Shown one piece after another: positions 1 through 8,762 of a stretch of DNA of 13,703 bases; position 1 is the first letter of the stretch, and each line of letters opens with the position of its first letter. The stretch is from an uncultured Fusobacterium sp. (lineage in GTDB: Bacteria; Fusobacteriota; Fusobacteriia; Fusobacteriales; Fusobacteriaceae). Both the position numbers and the translations under genes were made by a program. The notes under the pieces are model-generated. The model saw only the letters and a list, made by a program, of their open reading frames with translations, did no database searches and was not told the origin of the DNA. The stretch spans positions 1 to 13,703 of the forward strand of contig UQQO01000055.1 of the NCBI GenBank assembly GCA_900543175.1, written 5' to 3'.

Positions 1-433
1 AATGTGGGCAAGTTTTTAAATGTGCCTGATATTCAGTAACATTGATTTTAATTTCAGGAATATCAAAAACTTGACGAGTTTTAACTTCCTCTATTTTAAC
101 ATCTTTTAAGTTAGCAGCACAATGAGGGCAAATCTCATTAGGAAGTTCAATAACGAAATCAGGATTATCAACTTTTTCAAGAGTAGAACCTTTATGACCG
201 ATTTGCCCGCCTGATGCTTTGCCACTTTTCTTTCTCAACGATCTGTTTTTATCTTTTTTTTTACCAAATTTATCAGAAGATGGAGGAAAACTGCTATTAG
301 AACTATTCATTCCAAGTCTAGCTTTAAGCATAGCATTTTCCCTTTTTAATTGTTCATTTTCGATTTTTAACTTTTCAATTTCTTTTCTAAGTTTGGCGAT
401 TTCAAGTAACAAATCTTCAATTTTAATTTCCAT
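1..433 (-). CDS. IS66-family transposase (TnpC type), N-terminal part
   Basis: The gene starts at ATG 433-431 and reads leftwards for 144 codons without a stop before the window ends, so only the N-terminus is visible. Residues 8-40 form a leucine-zipper-like coiled coil with Leu at 8, 15, 22, 29 and 36. It is followed by the characteristic IS66 stretch NSSNSSFPPSSD (43-54), a basic linker, and GGQIGHKGSTL (75-85). A zinc-finger-like region follows, with CPHC at 102-105 and a second CPH at 142-144 at the edge. The DDE catalytic core would lie outside the window. A strong ribosome binding site (GAGGGGGTGA) sits about 6 bases before the ATG and decides the start. The family call is firm; whether the copy is intact or active cannot be judged. 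Confidence 0.88.
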   Translation of the reverse strand, partial: MEIKIEDLLLEIAKLRKEIEKLKIENEQLKRENAMLKARLGMNSSNSSFPPSSDKFGKKKDKNRSLRKKSGKASGGQIGHKGSTLEKVDNPDFVIELPNEICPHCAANLKDVKIEEVKTRQVFDIPEIKINVTEYQAHLKTCPH

Positions 434-491
434 AAAAGTTCACCCCCTCTTTTCAAATTTTACTTTGATATTGTAGCATATTTTTTGACAC
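1..491 (-). mobile_element. IS66-family insertion sequence, partial (cut by left window edge)
   Basis: The first part of an IS66-type insertion sequence is recognised from its transposase N-terminus. Only the end carrying the transposase start is in the window, and the rest lies to the left. I could not recognise a terminal inverted repeat or target duplication, so the right boundary is approximate. It must lie between the transposase promoter (about 470-499) and the glgA stop at 621. No tnpA/tnpB-like accessory ORFs are seen upstream of the transposase, which fits the single-gene (ISBst12-like) subgroup of IS66. That subgroup placement is inference. Confidence 0.6.
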
Positions 492-499
492 AAAAAAAG
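470..499 (-). promoter_or_regulatory. Probable extended -10 promoter of the IS66 transposase
   Basis: On the minus strand TGCTACAAT (478-470) gives an extended -10 element (TGn plus TACAAT), about 37 bases before the transposase ATG. A T-rich tract sits at the -35 distance, with no good TTGACA. The call rests on the extended -10 alone. Confidence 0.4.
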
Positions 500-530
500 A
501 CCCAAGCCCATTTTTTTGAACTTGAGTCTT
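492..530 (-). terminator. Rho-independent terminator at the end of the glycogen operon
   Basis: Reading the minus strand, AAGACTCAAG (530-521) pairs with CTTGGGTCTT (506-497) over 10 base pairs, with one U-G pair and a 14-base loop. A run of T follows at once (498-492). It lies about 90 bases past the glgA stop and points in the operon's direction. It also shields the IS66 transposase from read-through. Confidence 0.75.
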
Positions 531-541
531 CAATTTTTATT

Positions 542-596
542 TATAGCTGAGTAGTTACCCATATAGATTGATTCTCCAATCTATTACAGCTCTATA
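542..596. repeat. Nested hairpin between glgA stop and terminator
   Basis: An inner perfect inverted repeat ATAGATTG (563-570) / CAATCTAT (577-584) has a 6-base loop. It is enclosed by an outer arm TATAGCTG (542-549) that pairs with CAGCTCTATA (587-596), apart from a two-base bulge. The left arm contains AGCTGAGTA (545-553), also found in the two terminators at the right end of the window. It could be a 3' UTR structure protecting the glg mRNA, or a degenerate member of that terminator family. There is no adjacent T run, so it is not called a terminator. Confidence 0.5.
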
Positions 597-620
597 AAAT
601 TACTATTTAATTTTTATTAA

Positions 621-2000
621 TTACTCTTCTACTTTTTTATATAGTTCTATATATTTCTTAGCAGAAGTATCCCAGTTGTTATCTCTTGCTTTAGCATTTT
701 TAACAACTTTTTCCCATTGAGGTTTATCTTTATAAACAGAGATTGCATATTCTAAAGTTTTTAATAGTTCCTCTCCACTTACATTTTTAAATCCAAATCC
801 ATCTCCCTCTCCTGTAAACTCATTATATGGAGTTACAGTATCTTTTAAACCTCCAGTTTCTCTAACAATAGGAACACAACTATATCTCATTGCTATCATT
901 TGAGATAATCCACAAGGTTCAAAAATTGAAGGCATTAGGAACATATCTGCTCCACTATAAATATCTATTGAAAGTGGTTGGTTAAATCCTATATATGAGC
1001 AAACCTTTCCTGGATATTGTCTCTCTTTCCATTTAAAGAAATCTTCATATTTAGGTTCACCATTTCCTAAAAGAATAAATTGAATTCCTAAGTCCATCAT
1101 CTTATCAAAGACTTCAGCAATCATATCTATTCCCTTTTGTCTATCTAATCTAGTGATTATTGCAACTAATGGAACATCTGGCTCTTTATTCAATCCTAAT
1201 TTTTCTTGTAATTCAGCTTTTAATCTTTTCTTACCCTTTCTAGGAACTTTATATACATTACCATCTATTCCATTTACAATTCCCTTTAATTTGTAATCAA
1301 ATTTTCTAAATAGACCATCTAATCCTTCTCCTAATTCTGGAGTTTTAATCTCTTCTGCATATGAGTCACTAACTGTAGTAACAAAATCAGAATAAACTAC
1401 TCCTCCTTTTAAGAAAGAAATCATATCATAATATTTAATTCCATCTTCTTGGAAATATTTGTTTCTATCTATTTCTAATGTGTTCTCAATTACATTATTA
1501 AAGAAGAATCCTTGGAATCTAAGATTGTGGATAGTAAATATAGTTTTTATATCATTTAATCCACGTTCTTTTAAATAGATCGGCACAAGTCCTGTATGCC
1601 AGTCATTGCAATGGATGATATCTGGTTCAAATCCAGTTATATAGAAAGTTTCAACTATAGCTTTAGCAAAGAATGTGAATCTTTCACAATCATCTCCCTC
1701 ACCATAGACTTTATCTCTCTTAAAATATCTTTCATTGTCAACGAAATAGTAAGTTACACCTTCTAATTCATAACTATCTATTCCTATATACTCATTATGA
1801 TGAGCTACCCAAATTTGTTTATCTCCTAGATGTTTCATCTCATTTCTATATTTTTCAGGTATATTACCATATTTAGGCATGATAACTCTAACATCTATTT
1901 TCTCTTTTTTCAGTGCTTTTGGTAGAGAATAAGCTACGTCTCCTAGCCCTCCTGTTTTTACAAAAGGCCACGCTTCTCCAGTTGCAAAAAGTATCTTCAT
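621..2000 (-). CDS. glgA: Glycogen synthase (ADP-glucose-dependent)
   Basis: GlgA transfers glucose from ADP-glucose to the non-reducing end of an alpha-1,4-glucan in the cytoplasm (GT5 family, GT-B fold). The 459 residues are close to the usual length of about 475. The nucleotide-sugar motif KTGGLGDV is at residues 15-22, NDWHTGLVP at 132-140, and IHNL (His158) at 157-160. TRLDRQKG is at 283-290, with Arg284 and Lys289 matching the conserved catalytic pair. SIFEPCGL is at 358-365, with Glu361 as the conserved glutamate, and ETGGLKDTV at 381-389. No key residue is missing. An AGGAGGG site lies 7 bases before ATG 2000-1998. It is the last gene of the minus-strand run, 27 bases after glgD, and is followed by a hairpin and a terminator. 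Confidence 0.96.
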   Translation of the reverse strand: MKILFATGEAWPFVKTGGLGDVAYSLPKALKKEKIDVRVIMPKYGNIPEKYRNEMKHLGDKQIWVAHHNEYIGIDSYELEGVTYYFVDNERYFKRDKVYGEGDDCERFTFFAKAIVETFYITGFEPDIIHCNDWHTGLVPIYLKERGLNDIKTIFTIHNLRFQGFFFNNVIENTLEIDRNKYFQEDGIKYYDMISFLKGGVVYSDFVTTVSDSYAEEIKTPELGEGLDGLFRKFDYKLKGIVNGIDGNVYKVPRKGKKRLKAELQEKLGLNKEPDVPLVAIITRLDRQKGIDMIAEVFDKMMDLGIQFILLGNGEPKYEDFFKWKERQYPGKVCSYIGFNQPLSIDIYSGADMFLMPSIFEPCGLSQMIAMRYSCVPIVRETGGLKDTVTPYNEFTGEGDGFGFKNVSGEELLKTLEYAISVYKDKPQWEKVVKNAKARDNNWDTSAKKYIELYKKVEE

Positions 2001-2027
2001 CTACTGCCCTCCTTTTGCCTTAAAAAC

Positions 2028-3191
2028 CTACTCTTTTCCCTTTAAATAATCTAATAGATCTTTATAGTGTTCAACATCCCATTTAACACTTTTCTCTATA
2101 ACTAATGGATAGTTTTTAGAAGCAATAAGTTTTTCATTGCATTTGATAACATTATTTTTATCAACTATAATATTTTTTAATACAGCTCCTGATTTTACAA
2201 CACTATCTTGAAGAATTATACTATCTTCAACTATTGCTCCCTCTTCTACAACTGCTCCTCTAGCAAGGATAGAGTTTTTAACTTCTCCTCCTAGCATACA
2301 TCCGTTAGCAATAATAGAATTTACTACTTGAGCTGATTTTTTAAACATTGAAGGTGGAGTATCTTTTGTTTTAGTAAAGATATTTCTATCATCTTTCTTA
2401 AATACATCATCTCTAACTTCTTTATTTAATAGATCCATATTGAAGTCGAAGTACTCTTTAGTTGAGTTGATACATGCTAAGTATCCTTTAAATTCATATC
2501 CATTAATAGAAACTCTTCCAACATTTCTAGAGATTAGATCTCTTACTGTATAGTAAGCTCCATTTTGAATTCCATCACAGATTAATTTAATTAGTAACTC
2601 TTTTTTCAATACAAAGATTTCTAGAGAGATATTTTCATCTTTTTTGAAGAATAAGTTTTGTCCTATTCCAGTAATCTCTCCATTTTCTCCTAATTTAACA
2701 CTATCACAGTTATCAAATCTTGAGTTAGCATTATCTACTGTTTTATAGACTAAAGTTACATCTTTTCCACTTTCTTCATGTTTTTTTACTACATCTGCAA
2801 TATCTATATTACAAACCATATGAGAACTCATTACAACAACATTTTGTTGTTTACTACGGAAGAAGTATTCCATATTTTTCTTTACTCTTTTTATATTTGT
2901 AGAGTAAGTTGAGTCTGCCATTTGTTTAAAGATAAATATTCCATCTTTTTTTCTATCTAGATCCCATTCAGTTCCTCTTCCTATATGGTCAGTTAATGAG
3001 TTAAGATCTTCATTTCCACCAAATATTCCAACATTTCTAATTCCTGCATTTACAAGATTTGATAATGAAAAGTCTATTATTCTATAAGTTCCTCCAACTG
3101 GAAGAGAAGCAAGTGGTCTCATTTTTGTAAGTGATCTGATATTATCTAAAGATTCGGCTAAAAATATTATAGCCATATAGTTATTTAGCAT
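2028..3191 (-). CDS. glgD: GlgD, degenerate ADP-glucose pyrophosphorylase subunit
   Basis: This is a paralogue of the neighbouring GlgC with the same layout: an N-terminal nucleotidyltransferase fold (RPLASLPVGGTYRIIDF at 25-41, DHIGRGTEWDLDR at 68-80) and a C-terminal left-handed beta-helix of hexapeptide repeats (about 285-345). The active site is visibly decayed. The nucleotide loop, LAGGQGSRL in GlgC, is LAESLDNIR here (11-19). The SGDH segment that carries the catalytic aspartate is SSHM (122-125), so that Asp is gone. In Firmicutes such GlgD subunits are reported to form heterotetramers with GlgC and to modulate it while being inactive alone; the same role is inferred here. The 387 residues are somewhat longer than Bacillus GlgD. 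The gene starts 22 bases after the glgC stop, with a GGGAGG site; an in-frame Met at residue 6 is a weaker alternative start. Confidence 0.93.
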   Translation of the reverse strand: MLNNYMAIIFLAESLDNIRSLTKMRPLASLPVGGTYRIIDFSLSNLVNAGIRNVGIFGGNEDLNSLTDHIGRGTEWDLDRKKDGIFIFKQMADSTYSTNIKRVKKNMEYFFRSKQQNVVVMSSHMVCNIDIADVVKKHEESGKDVTLVYKTVDNANSRFDNCDSVKLGENGEITGIGQNLFFKKDENISLEIFVLKKELLIKLICDGIQNGAYYTVRDLISRNVGRVSINGYEFKGYLACINSTKEYFDFNMDLLNKEVRDDVFKKDDRNIFTKTKDTPPSMFKKSAQVVNSIIANGCMLGGEVKNSILARGAVVEEGAIVEDSIILQDSVVKSGAVLKNIIVDKNNVIKCNEKLIASKNYPLVIEKSVKWDVEHYKDLLDYLKGKE

Positions 3192-3213
3192 AATAATTTC
3201 CTCCCTCGCAAGC

Positions 3214-4359
3214 TTATTTTATAGCTTCACTTTTTACTGTTTTTCCTTGTCCGATTATTGCAATATGTTCATCGTCACCAACTACTGTATTTTTCTTAAC
3301 AGTTACATTATCAGCAATAATAGCTTTGTTAATAATAACGTTTTCTTCAATTACAGTATTTTGCATTACTACCGAATTGATAACTTTACTATTTTTTCCA
3401 ATTTTTACTCCAGAGAATATTACAGAGTTTCTAACTTCTCCTTCTATTTCGCACCCTTTGTCTACTAGTGAACTTATAACTATTGCATCGTCACTTACAT
3501 ATAATGGTGGATATACACCTTGACGAGTGTTTATTTTCCAGTTCTTATCAAAAATATTTAATTCATTATCTGGTTTTAATAGATCCATATGAGCATCCCA
3601 GAAACTTTCTATAGTTCCAACATCTTTCCAGTATCCTTTAAATGGATATGCCATAAGTTTTTTATGGTCATTTAAAAGATTAGGAATTATATTTTTACCA
3701 AAGTCATTACTTGAATTTGGATCTTTTTCATCTTCAATTAAATATTGTTTTAATAATTTCCATTTGAAAATATAGATTCCCATTGATGCAAGAGTACTCT
3801 TTGGTTCTTTTGGTTTTTCTTCAAATTCATAGATTGAATAATCTGGATTTGTATTCATGATTCCAAAGCTTGGAGCATCTTTTAAAGGTACATTAAATAC
3901 CCCTATAGTTGCATCTGCATTATTTTCTTGATGGAATTTTAACATTTTGTCATAATCCATTTTATAGATATGGTCTCCAGAAAGAATAAGAACATTTTCT
4001 GGTTCATATTTATCTATAAATTGCATATTTTGATAGATAGCATTTGCTGTACCTTTATACCATCCACCTTCATCATTTTTCTTAGTATGTGGTTGAAGTA
4101 CTGTAACTCCTCCATCCATTCTATCTAAGTCCCATGGTGATCCTATTCCAATATGATCGTTTAATACATGTGGTTCATATTGAGTAAGTACTCCTACTGT
4201 GTCAATTCCAGAGTTTGAACAGTTACTTAATGCAAAGTCAATTATTCTATATTTTCCCCCGAAAGCAACTGCTGGTTTAGCTATTTTTTCAGTAAGATCT
4301 AATAAACGGCTTCCTTGTCCTCCAGCCAATATCATAGCTATTATTGATTTTTTCTTCAT
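3214..4359 (-). CDS. glgC: Glucose-1-phosphate adenylyltransferase, catalytic subunit
   Basis: GlgC makes ADP-glucose and pyrophosphate from ATP and glucose-1-phosphate, the committed step of bacterial glycogen synthesis. All hallmarks are present: LAGGQGSRL (11-19), [16 protein letters not shown] (27-42), [10 protein letters not shown] (127-136) with catalytic Asp129, the sugar-phosphate segment FEEKPKEP (179-186), [10 protein letters not shown] (217-226) and [12 protein letters not shown] (243-254). A C-terminal beta-helix of hexapeptide repeats follows (about 285-360). The length of 381 residues suits the family. An AGGAGG site precedes ATG 4359-4357. It sits 58 bases after glgB, the widest gap in the run, and 22 bases before glgD, its likely partner subunit. 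Confidence 0.96.
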   Translation of the reverse strand: MKKKSIIAMILAGGQGSRLLDLTEKIAKPAVAFGGKYRIIDFALSNCSNSGIDTVGVLTQYEPHVLNDHIGIGSPWDLDRMDGGVTVLQPHTKKNDEGGWYKGTANAIYQNMQFIDKYEPENVLILSGDHIYKMDYDKMLKFHQENNADATIGVFNVPLKDAPSFGIMNTNPDYSIYEFEEKPKEPKSTLASMGIYIFKWKLLKQYLIEDEKDPNSSNDFGKNIIPNLLNDHKKLMAYPFKGYWKDVGTIESFWDAHMDLLKPDNELNIFDKNWKINTRQGVYPPLYVSDDAIVISSLVDKGCEIEGEVRNSVIFSGVKIGKNSKVINSVVMQNTVIEENVIINKAIIADNVTVKKNTVVGDDEHIAIIGQGKTVKSEAIK

Positions 4360-4417
4360 AATATCCTCCTAATATTTTTTAATACTATTTGGCTAATACT
4401 TTAGCTATTTTTTCTTT

Positions 4418-6325
4418 TTAATCTTTCTCCTTGTTTACTTTTCTACTTGTTTTTCTTTTTAAGCCCCCTTCTTTTTCAGGTTTCAAAAAAACAACTGTGT
4501 TAGCAGGAATATCTATTTCTATATGTTGCTCTCTATAATTCCAACTTTCTAAAATTGGCTTATATTTTTTCTTCTTTAGAATCCCTTTTCCACCATATTT
4601 TTTATCATCGCTGTTGATAATTACATTATATACTTTATTTTCTGGAATTCCAACTCTATATTTAATTTTATTTGTTCCAGAAAAGTTAAAGACAATTACT
4701 ATATGTTCTTTTGAATCTCTTGTTTTTCTTAAAAAGGCTATCATATTTTCTGTATAGTTTTCATGCTCAATCCATTCAAAAGTGTCTCCACCATCTTCCC
4801 ATAAAGATTTTTCATCTAAATACATTTTATTTAGATCTCTAACAAAAGTTTGCATATTTTTATTATCTTCATGTTGCTCTATAAGGTGCCATTCTAGTGA
4901 TTCATAGAATCTCCACTCTAATCCATGGGCAAATTCATTTCCCATAAAGTTAAGTTTTTTTCCTGGATGAGCCATTTGATATGAGTATAGTGCTCTTGTA
5001 TGAGCTAGTTTATCCTCTTGATATCCTGGCATTTTATCTACAATAGATTTTTTTCCATGTACCACTTCATCATGTGATAATGGTAAAACATAATTTTCTG
5101 AAAAAGCATACATAAATGAAAATGTAAGTTTCCCATGATGATCTTTTCTAAAAAGAGGATCTGTACTAAAATATTTTAAAGTATCATTCATCCATCCCAT
5201 ATTCCACTTACTATCAAATCCTAAACCTCCATCTACTGGATGTTTAGTTACAAGTGGCCAAGCAGTTGAATCTTCTGCTACTACCAAAACATTTGGGAAA
5301 TCATCATGAACAATCGAGTTCATCTCTTTAAAGAAATCTACTGCCCCTAAATTTTCTTGTCCACCATATTGATTTGTTATCTTTTCTCCATTTTTTCCAT
5401 ATGAAAGATATAGCATATTTGCCACTGCATCCATACGTACTCCATCTATATGAAACTCTTTAAACCAATATGTTAAGTTAGAGATAAGGAAACTTTTTAC
5501 TTCATTTCTAGTTACATCAAAGTTACATGTTCCCCACTCTTGATTCTCTCCAAGTCTTTCATCTTGATACTCATAACATGGTGTTCCATCAAATTTATAT
5601 AGCCCATGGGCATCTTTACAGAAGTGTCCAGGTACCCAGTCAAGAATTACTCCTATATTATTTTTATGCATCAAATTTACAAAGAACATAAAATCTTCTG
5701 GAGTTCCATAACGACTTGTTACAGAGTAATATCCTGTAGCTTGATATCCCCAAGAAGCATCTAGAGGATACTCATTTAATGGCATAATTTCAACATGAGT
5801 ATAGTTCATCTCTTTTAAATATTCACATAACATCATTGCTGAATCTCTATAATTTAGCCATTCTCCATGAATTCCTCTCTTCCATGAACCTAAATGAACT
5901 TCATAGATATTTATAGGCTTATTTAAACCTGTTGTTCTTTTATTTAGCCATCTTTTATCTGCCCATTTAAACTTTGGTACATCATATACAATTGAAGCAG
6001 TATTTGGTCTAACTTCTGAATAGAAAGCATATGGGTCTGCTTTCATTACAACATTCCCATTGCTATCTTCCACTCTATATTTATATTTTTCCATTTTCTT
6101 TAATTTTGGTATCTCTAGTTCCCATATTCCCTCAGCATTGATCTTATTCATCATATGGTTACTTCCATCCCAATTATTAAAATCTCCAACTACTGCTACT
6201 GATTTAGCATGGGGAGCCCACACTCTAAAAATTACTGATTTTTTTGTACAATGAGCTCCCATATAGTTATATGCTTCTCTATGTTCTCCTCTATGAAAAA
6301 GATATATATCTAATTCTCTTTCCAT
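4418..6325 (-). CDS. glgB: 1,4-alpha-glucan branching enzyme (GH13)
   Basis: GlgB cuts an alpha-1,4 chain and rejoins it by an alpha-1,6 bond, branching the glycogen made by GlgA. An N-terminal CBM48-type domain (about 25-115, with FRVWAPHAKSVAVVGDFNNW at 33-52) precedes the GH13 barrel. The four conserved regions are seen: DWVPGHF (229-235), GVRMDA (295-300) with nucleophile Asp299, VAED (349-352) with acid/base Glu351, and LSHDEVVHGK (416-425) with the conserved His-Asp pair. A C-terminal beta domain follows, ending in a Lys/Arg-rich tail (about 620-635). The 635 residues correspond to the shorter branching-enzyme type. The ribosome binding site is a near-perfect anti-16S match (AGGAGGTGATA, 6341-6331), 5 bases before the ATG. 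The gene follows glgP by 23 bases. Confidence 0.96.
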   Translation of the reverse strand: MERELDIYLFHRGEHREAYNYMGAHCTKKSVIFRVWAPHAKSVAVVGDFNNWDGSNHMMNKINAEGIWELEIPKLKKMEKYKYRVEDSNGNVVMKADPYAFYSEVRPNTASIVYDVPKFKWADKRWLNKRTTGLNKPINIYEVHLGSWKRGIHGEWLNYRDSAMMLCEYLKEMNYTHVEIMPLNEYPLDASWGYQATGYYSVTSRYGTPEDFMFFVNLMHKNNIGVILDWVPGHFCKDAHGLYKFDGTPCYEYQDERLGENQEWGTCNFDVTRNEVKSFLISNLTYWFKEFHIDGVRMDAVANMLYLSYGKNGEKITNQYGGQENLGAVDFFKEMNSIVHDDFPNVLVVAEDSTAWPLVTKHPVDGGLGFDSKWNMGWMNDTLKYFSTDPLFRKDHHGKLTFSFMYAFSENYVLPLSHDEVVHGKKSIVDKMPGYQEDKLAHTRALYSYQMAHPGKKLNFMGNEFAHGLEWRFYESLEWHLIEQHEDNKNMQTFVRDLNKMYLDEKSLWEDGGDTFEWIEHENYTENMIAFLRKTRDSKEHIVIVFNFSGTNKIKYRVGIPENKVYNVIINSDDKKYGGKGILKKKKYKPILESWNYREQHIEIDIPANTVVFLKPEKEGGLKRKTSRKVNKEKD

Positions 6326-6348
6326 TAAAATATCACCTCCTGATGATA

Positions 6349-8736
6349 TTAATCTTCTAATTTAGCTGGCTCTATAAACCAAATTTCATCTGCATACTCT
6401 TTTATTGTTCTATCTGATGAGAATTTACCAGCATTAGCAATATTCATTAATTGTTTTTTAGCCCAACTTAACCTATCTCTATACTCTACATTTATTCTCT
6501 TTTGAGCATTTCTATAAGCTTCAAAATCCTCTAATACAAAGTATTGATCTGCTTGATGCCAAGGAGCATTTTCCATAAGTGATCTATGAATAGTTCCATA
6601 AATTCCTGTTCCTAGATCATTAAATGTTCCATCTATTAGAGAATCTACTATTTTCTTTAATCCTTCTACTGAATTATATGGAACATGAGGATCATATCCT
6701 TTAGCTCTCATCTCTTCAATTTCATTTACTTTTAATCCAAATATGAAGTTATTTTCCTCTCCAGCTTCCTCTACTATTTCAACGTTTGCTCCATCAAGAG
6801 TTCCTATTGTAAGAGCTCCATTTAGCATGAATTTCATATTTCCAGTTCCTGAAGCTTCTTTCCCAGCTGTTGAAATTTGCTCAGATATATCTGCTGCTGG
6901 GAATAGTTTTTGTGCTACTGATACTCTATAGTTTTCAACAAACACTATTCTTAATTTTCCATTTGTTTCTGGGTCTTTATTAATAACTTGAGCAACTTCA
7001 TTTATTAGTCTAATAATTCCTTTAGCAACTAAATATCCAGGTGCTGCTTTAGCTCCATAAATATATGTTACTGGTTGAAAAGACATTGAAGGATTTAATT
7101 TTAATTTATTATATAATCCTATTACATGGAAGATATTTAACAGTTGTCTTTTGTACTCGTGTAATCTCTTAATTTGAATATCAAATATAGAGTTTGGATT
7201 TACCTCTATTCCTTGAACTTCTCTTAAATATTTTACAAGTTCTATTTTTTTAGCATGTTTAATAGATAATAATTTTTTCAATACTTCTTCATCATCTACA
7301 TATGCTTCTAATTTCTTTAGTTGACTTAAATCAGTAATCCATTCATTTCCAATTAGTTCTGTAATAAGTGCTGATAACTCTGGGTTAGATTGAAGAAGCC
7401 ATCTTCTTTGAGTTATTCCATTTGTTTTATTTAAGAATCTTTCTGGATATAATTCATACCAATCTTTTAACTCTTTATGTTTAAGAATTTCAGTATGTAG
7501 TGCTGCAACTCCATTTGTAGCATGAGTTCCATAAATAGCAAGCCATGCCATATGAATCATATTTCCTTGAATTATTGACATTCTATCTTGTCTTGCAGGA
7601 TCATTTGGGAATCTTTCAGCTAAGAATCCTCTTAATTGATTGTTAATTCCTTGAGTTATTTGATATACTCTTGGTACTACTTGTTCATATAATCCTACCC
7701 ACCATTTTTCAAGTGCTTCAGCTAGAATAGTGTGGTTTGTATAAGAGAAAGTTTTTTCAACTATACTCCATGCTTTTTCCCATGAAAGTCCTTCTAAGTC
7801 AACAAATAATCTCATTAATTCAGGTATAGCAATAACTGGATGAGTATCATTTAATTGGATAGCTACATATGATGGGAACTCATCAAAGTTAGTTCCATGA
7901 ATTCTCTTATATTTTCTTAAAATGTCTTGTAGTGATGCTGATACAAAGAAATATTGTTGTTTTAATCTTAATTTTTTACCTTCATCTGTTGAATCGTTTG
8001 GATAAAGTACTCTTGATATATCCTCTGCTCTAGTTTTATCTTGAGTTGCATGTAAGTAATCTTGTTGATTGAATTTTCCTAAATCAAGATCTACTAAAGA
8101 TTTAGCTTCCCAAAGTCTTAAAGTATTTATATTTCTTGTTCCATATCCAATAATAGGCATATCATAAGGAACAGCTCTTACACTTCCATCACCAAAACTT
8201 ACTATTACTTCATCAGCTGGTCTCATAACTGACCATACATCTCCATATTTTAACCAAGTTTCTGGTTTTTCAACTTGATATCCATCTTTAAATGATTGGT
8301 TAAAGATACCATTTCTATATCTTATTCCATATCCATGTCCTGGTAAATTTAAAGTAGCTAGTGAATCAAGGAAACATGCTGCTAGTCTTCCAAGTCCACC
8401 ATTTCCTAAAGCTGAGTCCTCTTCTGCATCTTCTACTTTATTGTAATCTATTCCTAGTTCTGTTAAAACTTCTTTAACTTCATCTAAAACTCCAAGGTTA
8501 ATAAGGTTATTTCCTAAAGCTCTTCCCATTAGGAATTCTGCTGAGAAATAATAAGCTTGCTTCTTTTGTGAATAAAGTTTATTAGTCTCATACCAATCTT
8601 CAGCTATATCTTCCATTATAGCCTTTCCTAAAGCTCTGTACACCTCAAATTCAGTAGCTTCAGAAATCTCTTTTCCAAAACTTACCTTAACATACTTTTC
8701 AATTTGTTTTCTTAGTTCTTCTTTTCCTACTCTCAT
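6349..8736 (-). CDS. glgP: Glycogen/maltodextrin phosphorylase (GT35)
   Basis: This PLP-dependent enzyme uses phosphate to release glucose-1-phosphate from the ends of alpha-1,4-glucans. The 795 residues match bacterial glycogen/maltodextrin phosphorylases and lack the N-terminal phosphorylation extension of animal enzymes. Visible features are SAEFLMGRALGNNL (65-78), the glycine-rich EDSALGNGGLGRLAACFLDS (106-125), QLNDTHPVIAIPELMR (294-309), KTNGITQRRW (437-446), IKRLHEYKRQLLN (522-534), and the PLP site EASGTGNMKFMLNGALTIGT (627-646), with the Schiff-base Lys at 635. Sequence alone does not separate glycogen from maltodextrin preference. The neighbouring glgB/C/D/A favour glycogen, and malQ is compatible with maltodextrin. 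A GGGAG site precedes ATG 8736-8734. Confidence 0.95.
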   Translation of the reverse strand: MRVGKEELRKQIEKYVKVSFGKEISEATEFEVYRALGKAIMEDIAEDWYETNKLYSQKKQAYYFSAEFLMGRALGNNLINLGVLDEVKEVLTELGIDYNKVEDAEEDSALGNGGLGRLAACFLDSLATLNLPGHGYGIRYRNGIFNQSFKDGYQVEKPETWLKYGDVWSVMRPADEVIVSFGDGSVRAVPYDMPIIGYGTRNINTLRLWEAKSLVDLDLGKFNQQDYLHATQDKTRAEDISRVLYPNDSTDEGKKLRLKQQYFFVSASLQDILRKYKRIHGTNFDEFPSYVAIQLNDTHPVIAIPELMRLFVDLEGLSWEKAWSIVEKTFSYTNHTILAEALEKWWVGLYEQVVPRVYQITQGINNQLRGFLAERFPNDPARQDRMSIIQGNMIHMAWLAIYGTHATNGVAALHTEILKHKELKDWYELYPERFLNKTNGITQRRWLLQSNPELSALITELIGNEWITDLSQLKKLEAYVDDEEVLKKLLSIKHAKKIELVKYLREVQGIEVNPNSIFDIQIKRLHEYKRQLLNIFHVIGLYNKLKLNPSMSFQPVTYIYGAKAAPGYLVAKGIIRLINEVAQVINKDPETNGKLRIVFVENYRVSVAQKLFPAADISEQISTAGKEASGTGNMKFMLNGALTIGTLDGANVEIVEEAGEENNFIFGLKVNEIEEMRAKGYDPHVPYNSVEGLKKIVDSLIDGTFNDLGTGIYGTIHRSLMENAPWHQADQYFVLEDFEAYRNAQKRINVEYRDRLSWAKKQLMNIANAGKFSSDRTIKEYADEIWFIEPAKLED

Positions 8737-8762
8737 TTTCTCTCCCTTTAATATTAGTGTTT

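Noticed and set aside
219..476. Plus-strand open frame rich in Phe, Leu and Ser
   Set aside because: It is antisense to the IS66 transposase N-terminus, and its hydrophobic composition is a by-product of the opposite strand.
3247..3523. Two short plus-strand open frames within glgC
   Set aside because: They are antisense to the well-conserved GlgC beta-helix, with no ribosome binding site or recognisable product.
4390..4415. Plus-strand terminator-like hairpin followed by a T run in the glgB-glgC gap
   Set aside because: The stem is only about 7 pairs with a G-U, and it points against the operon; no plus-strand gene ends there.
6060..6931. Plus-strand open frames within glgB and glgP
   Set aside because: They are antisense to strongly conserved enzyme domains and have no translation signals.
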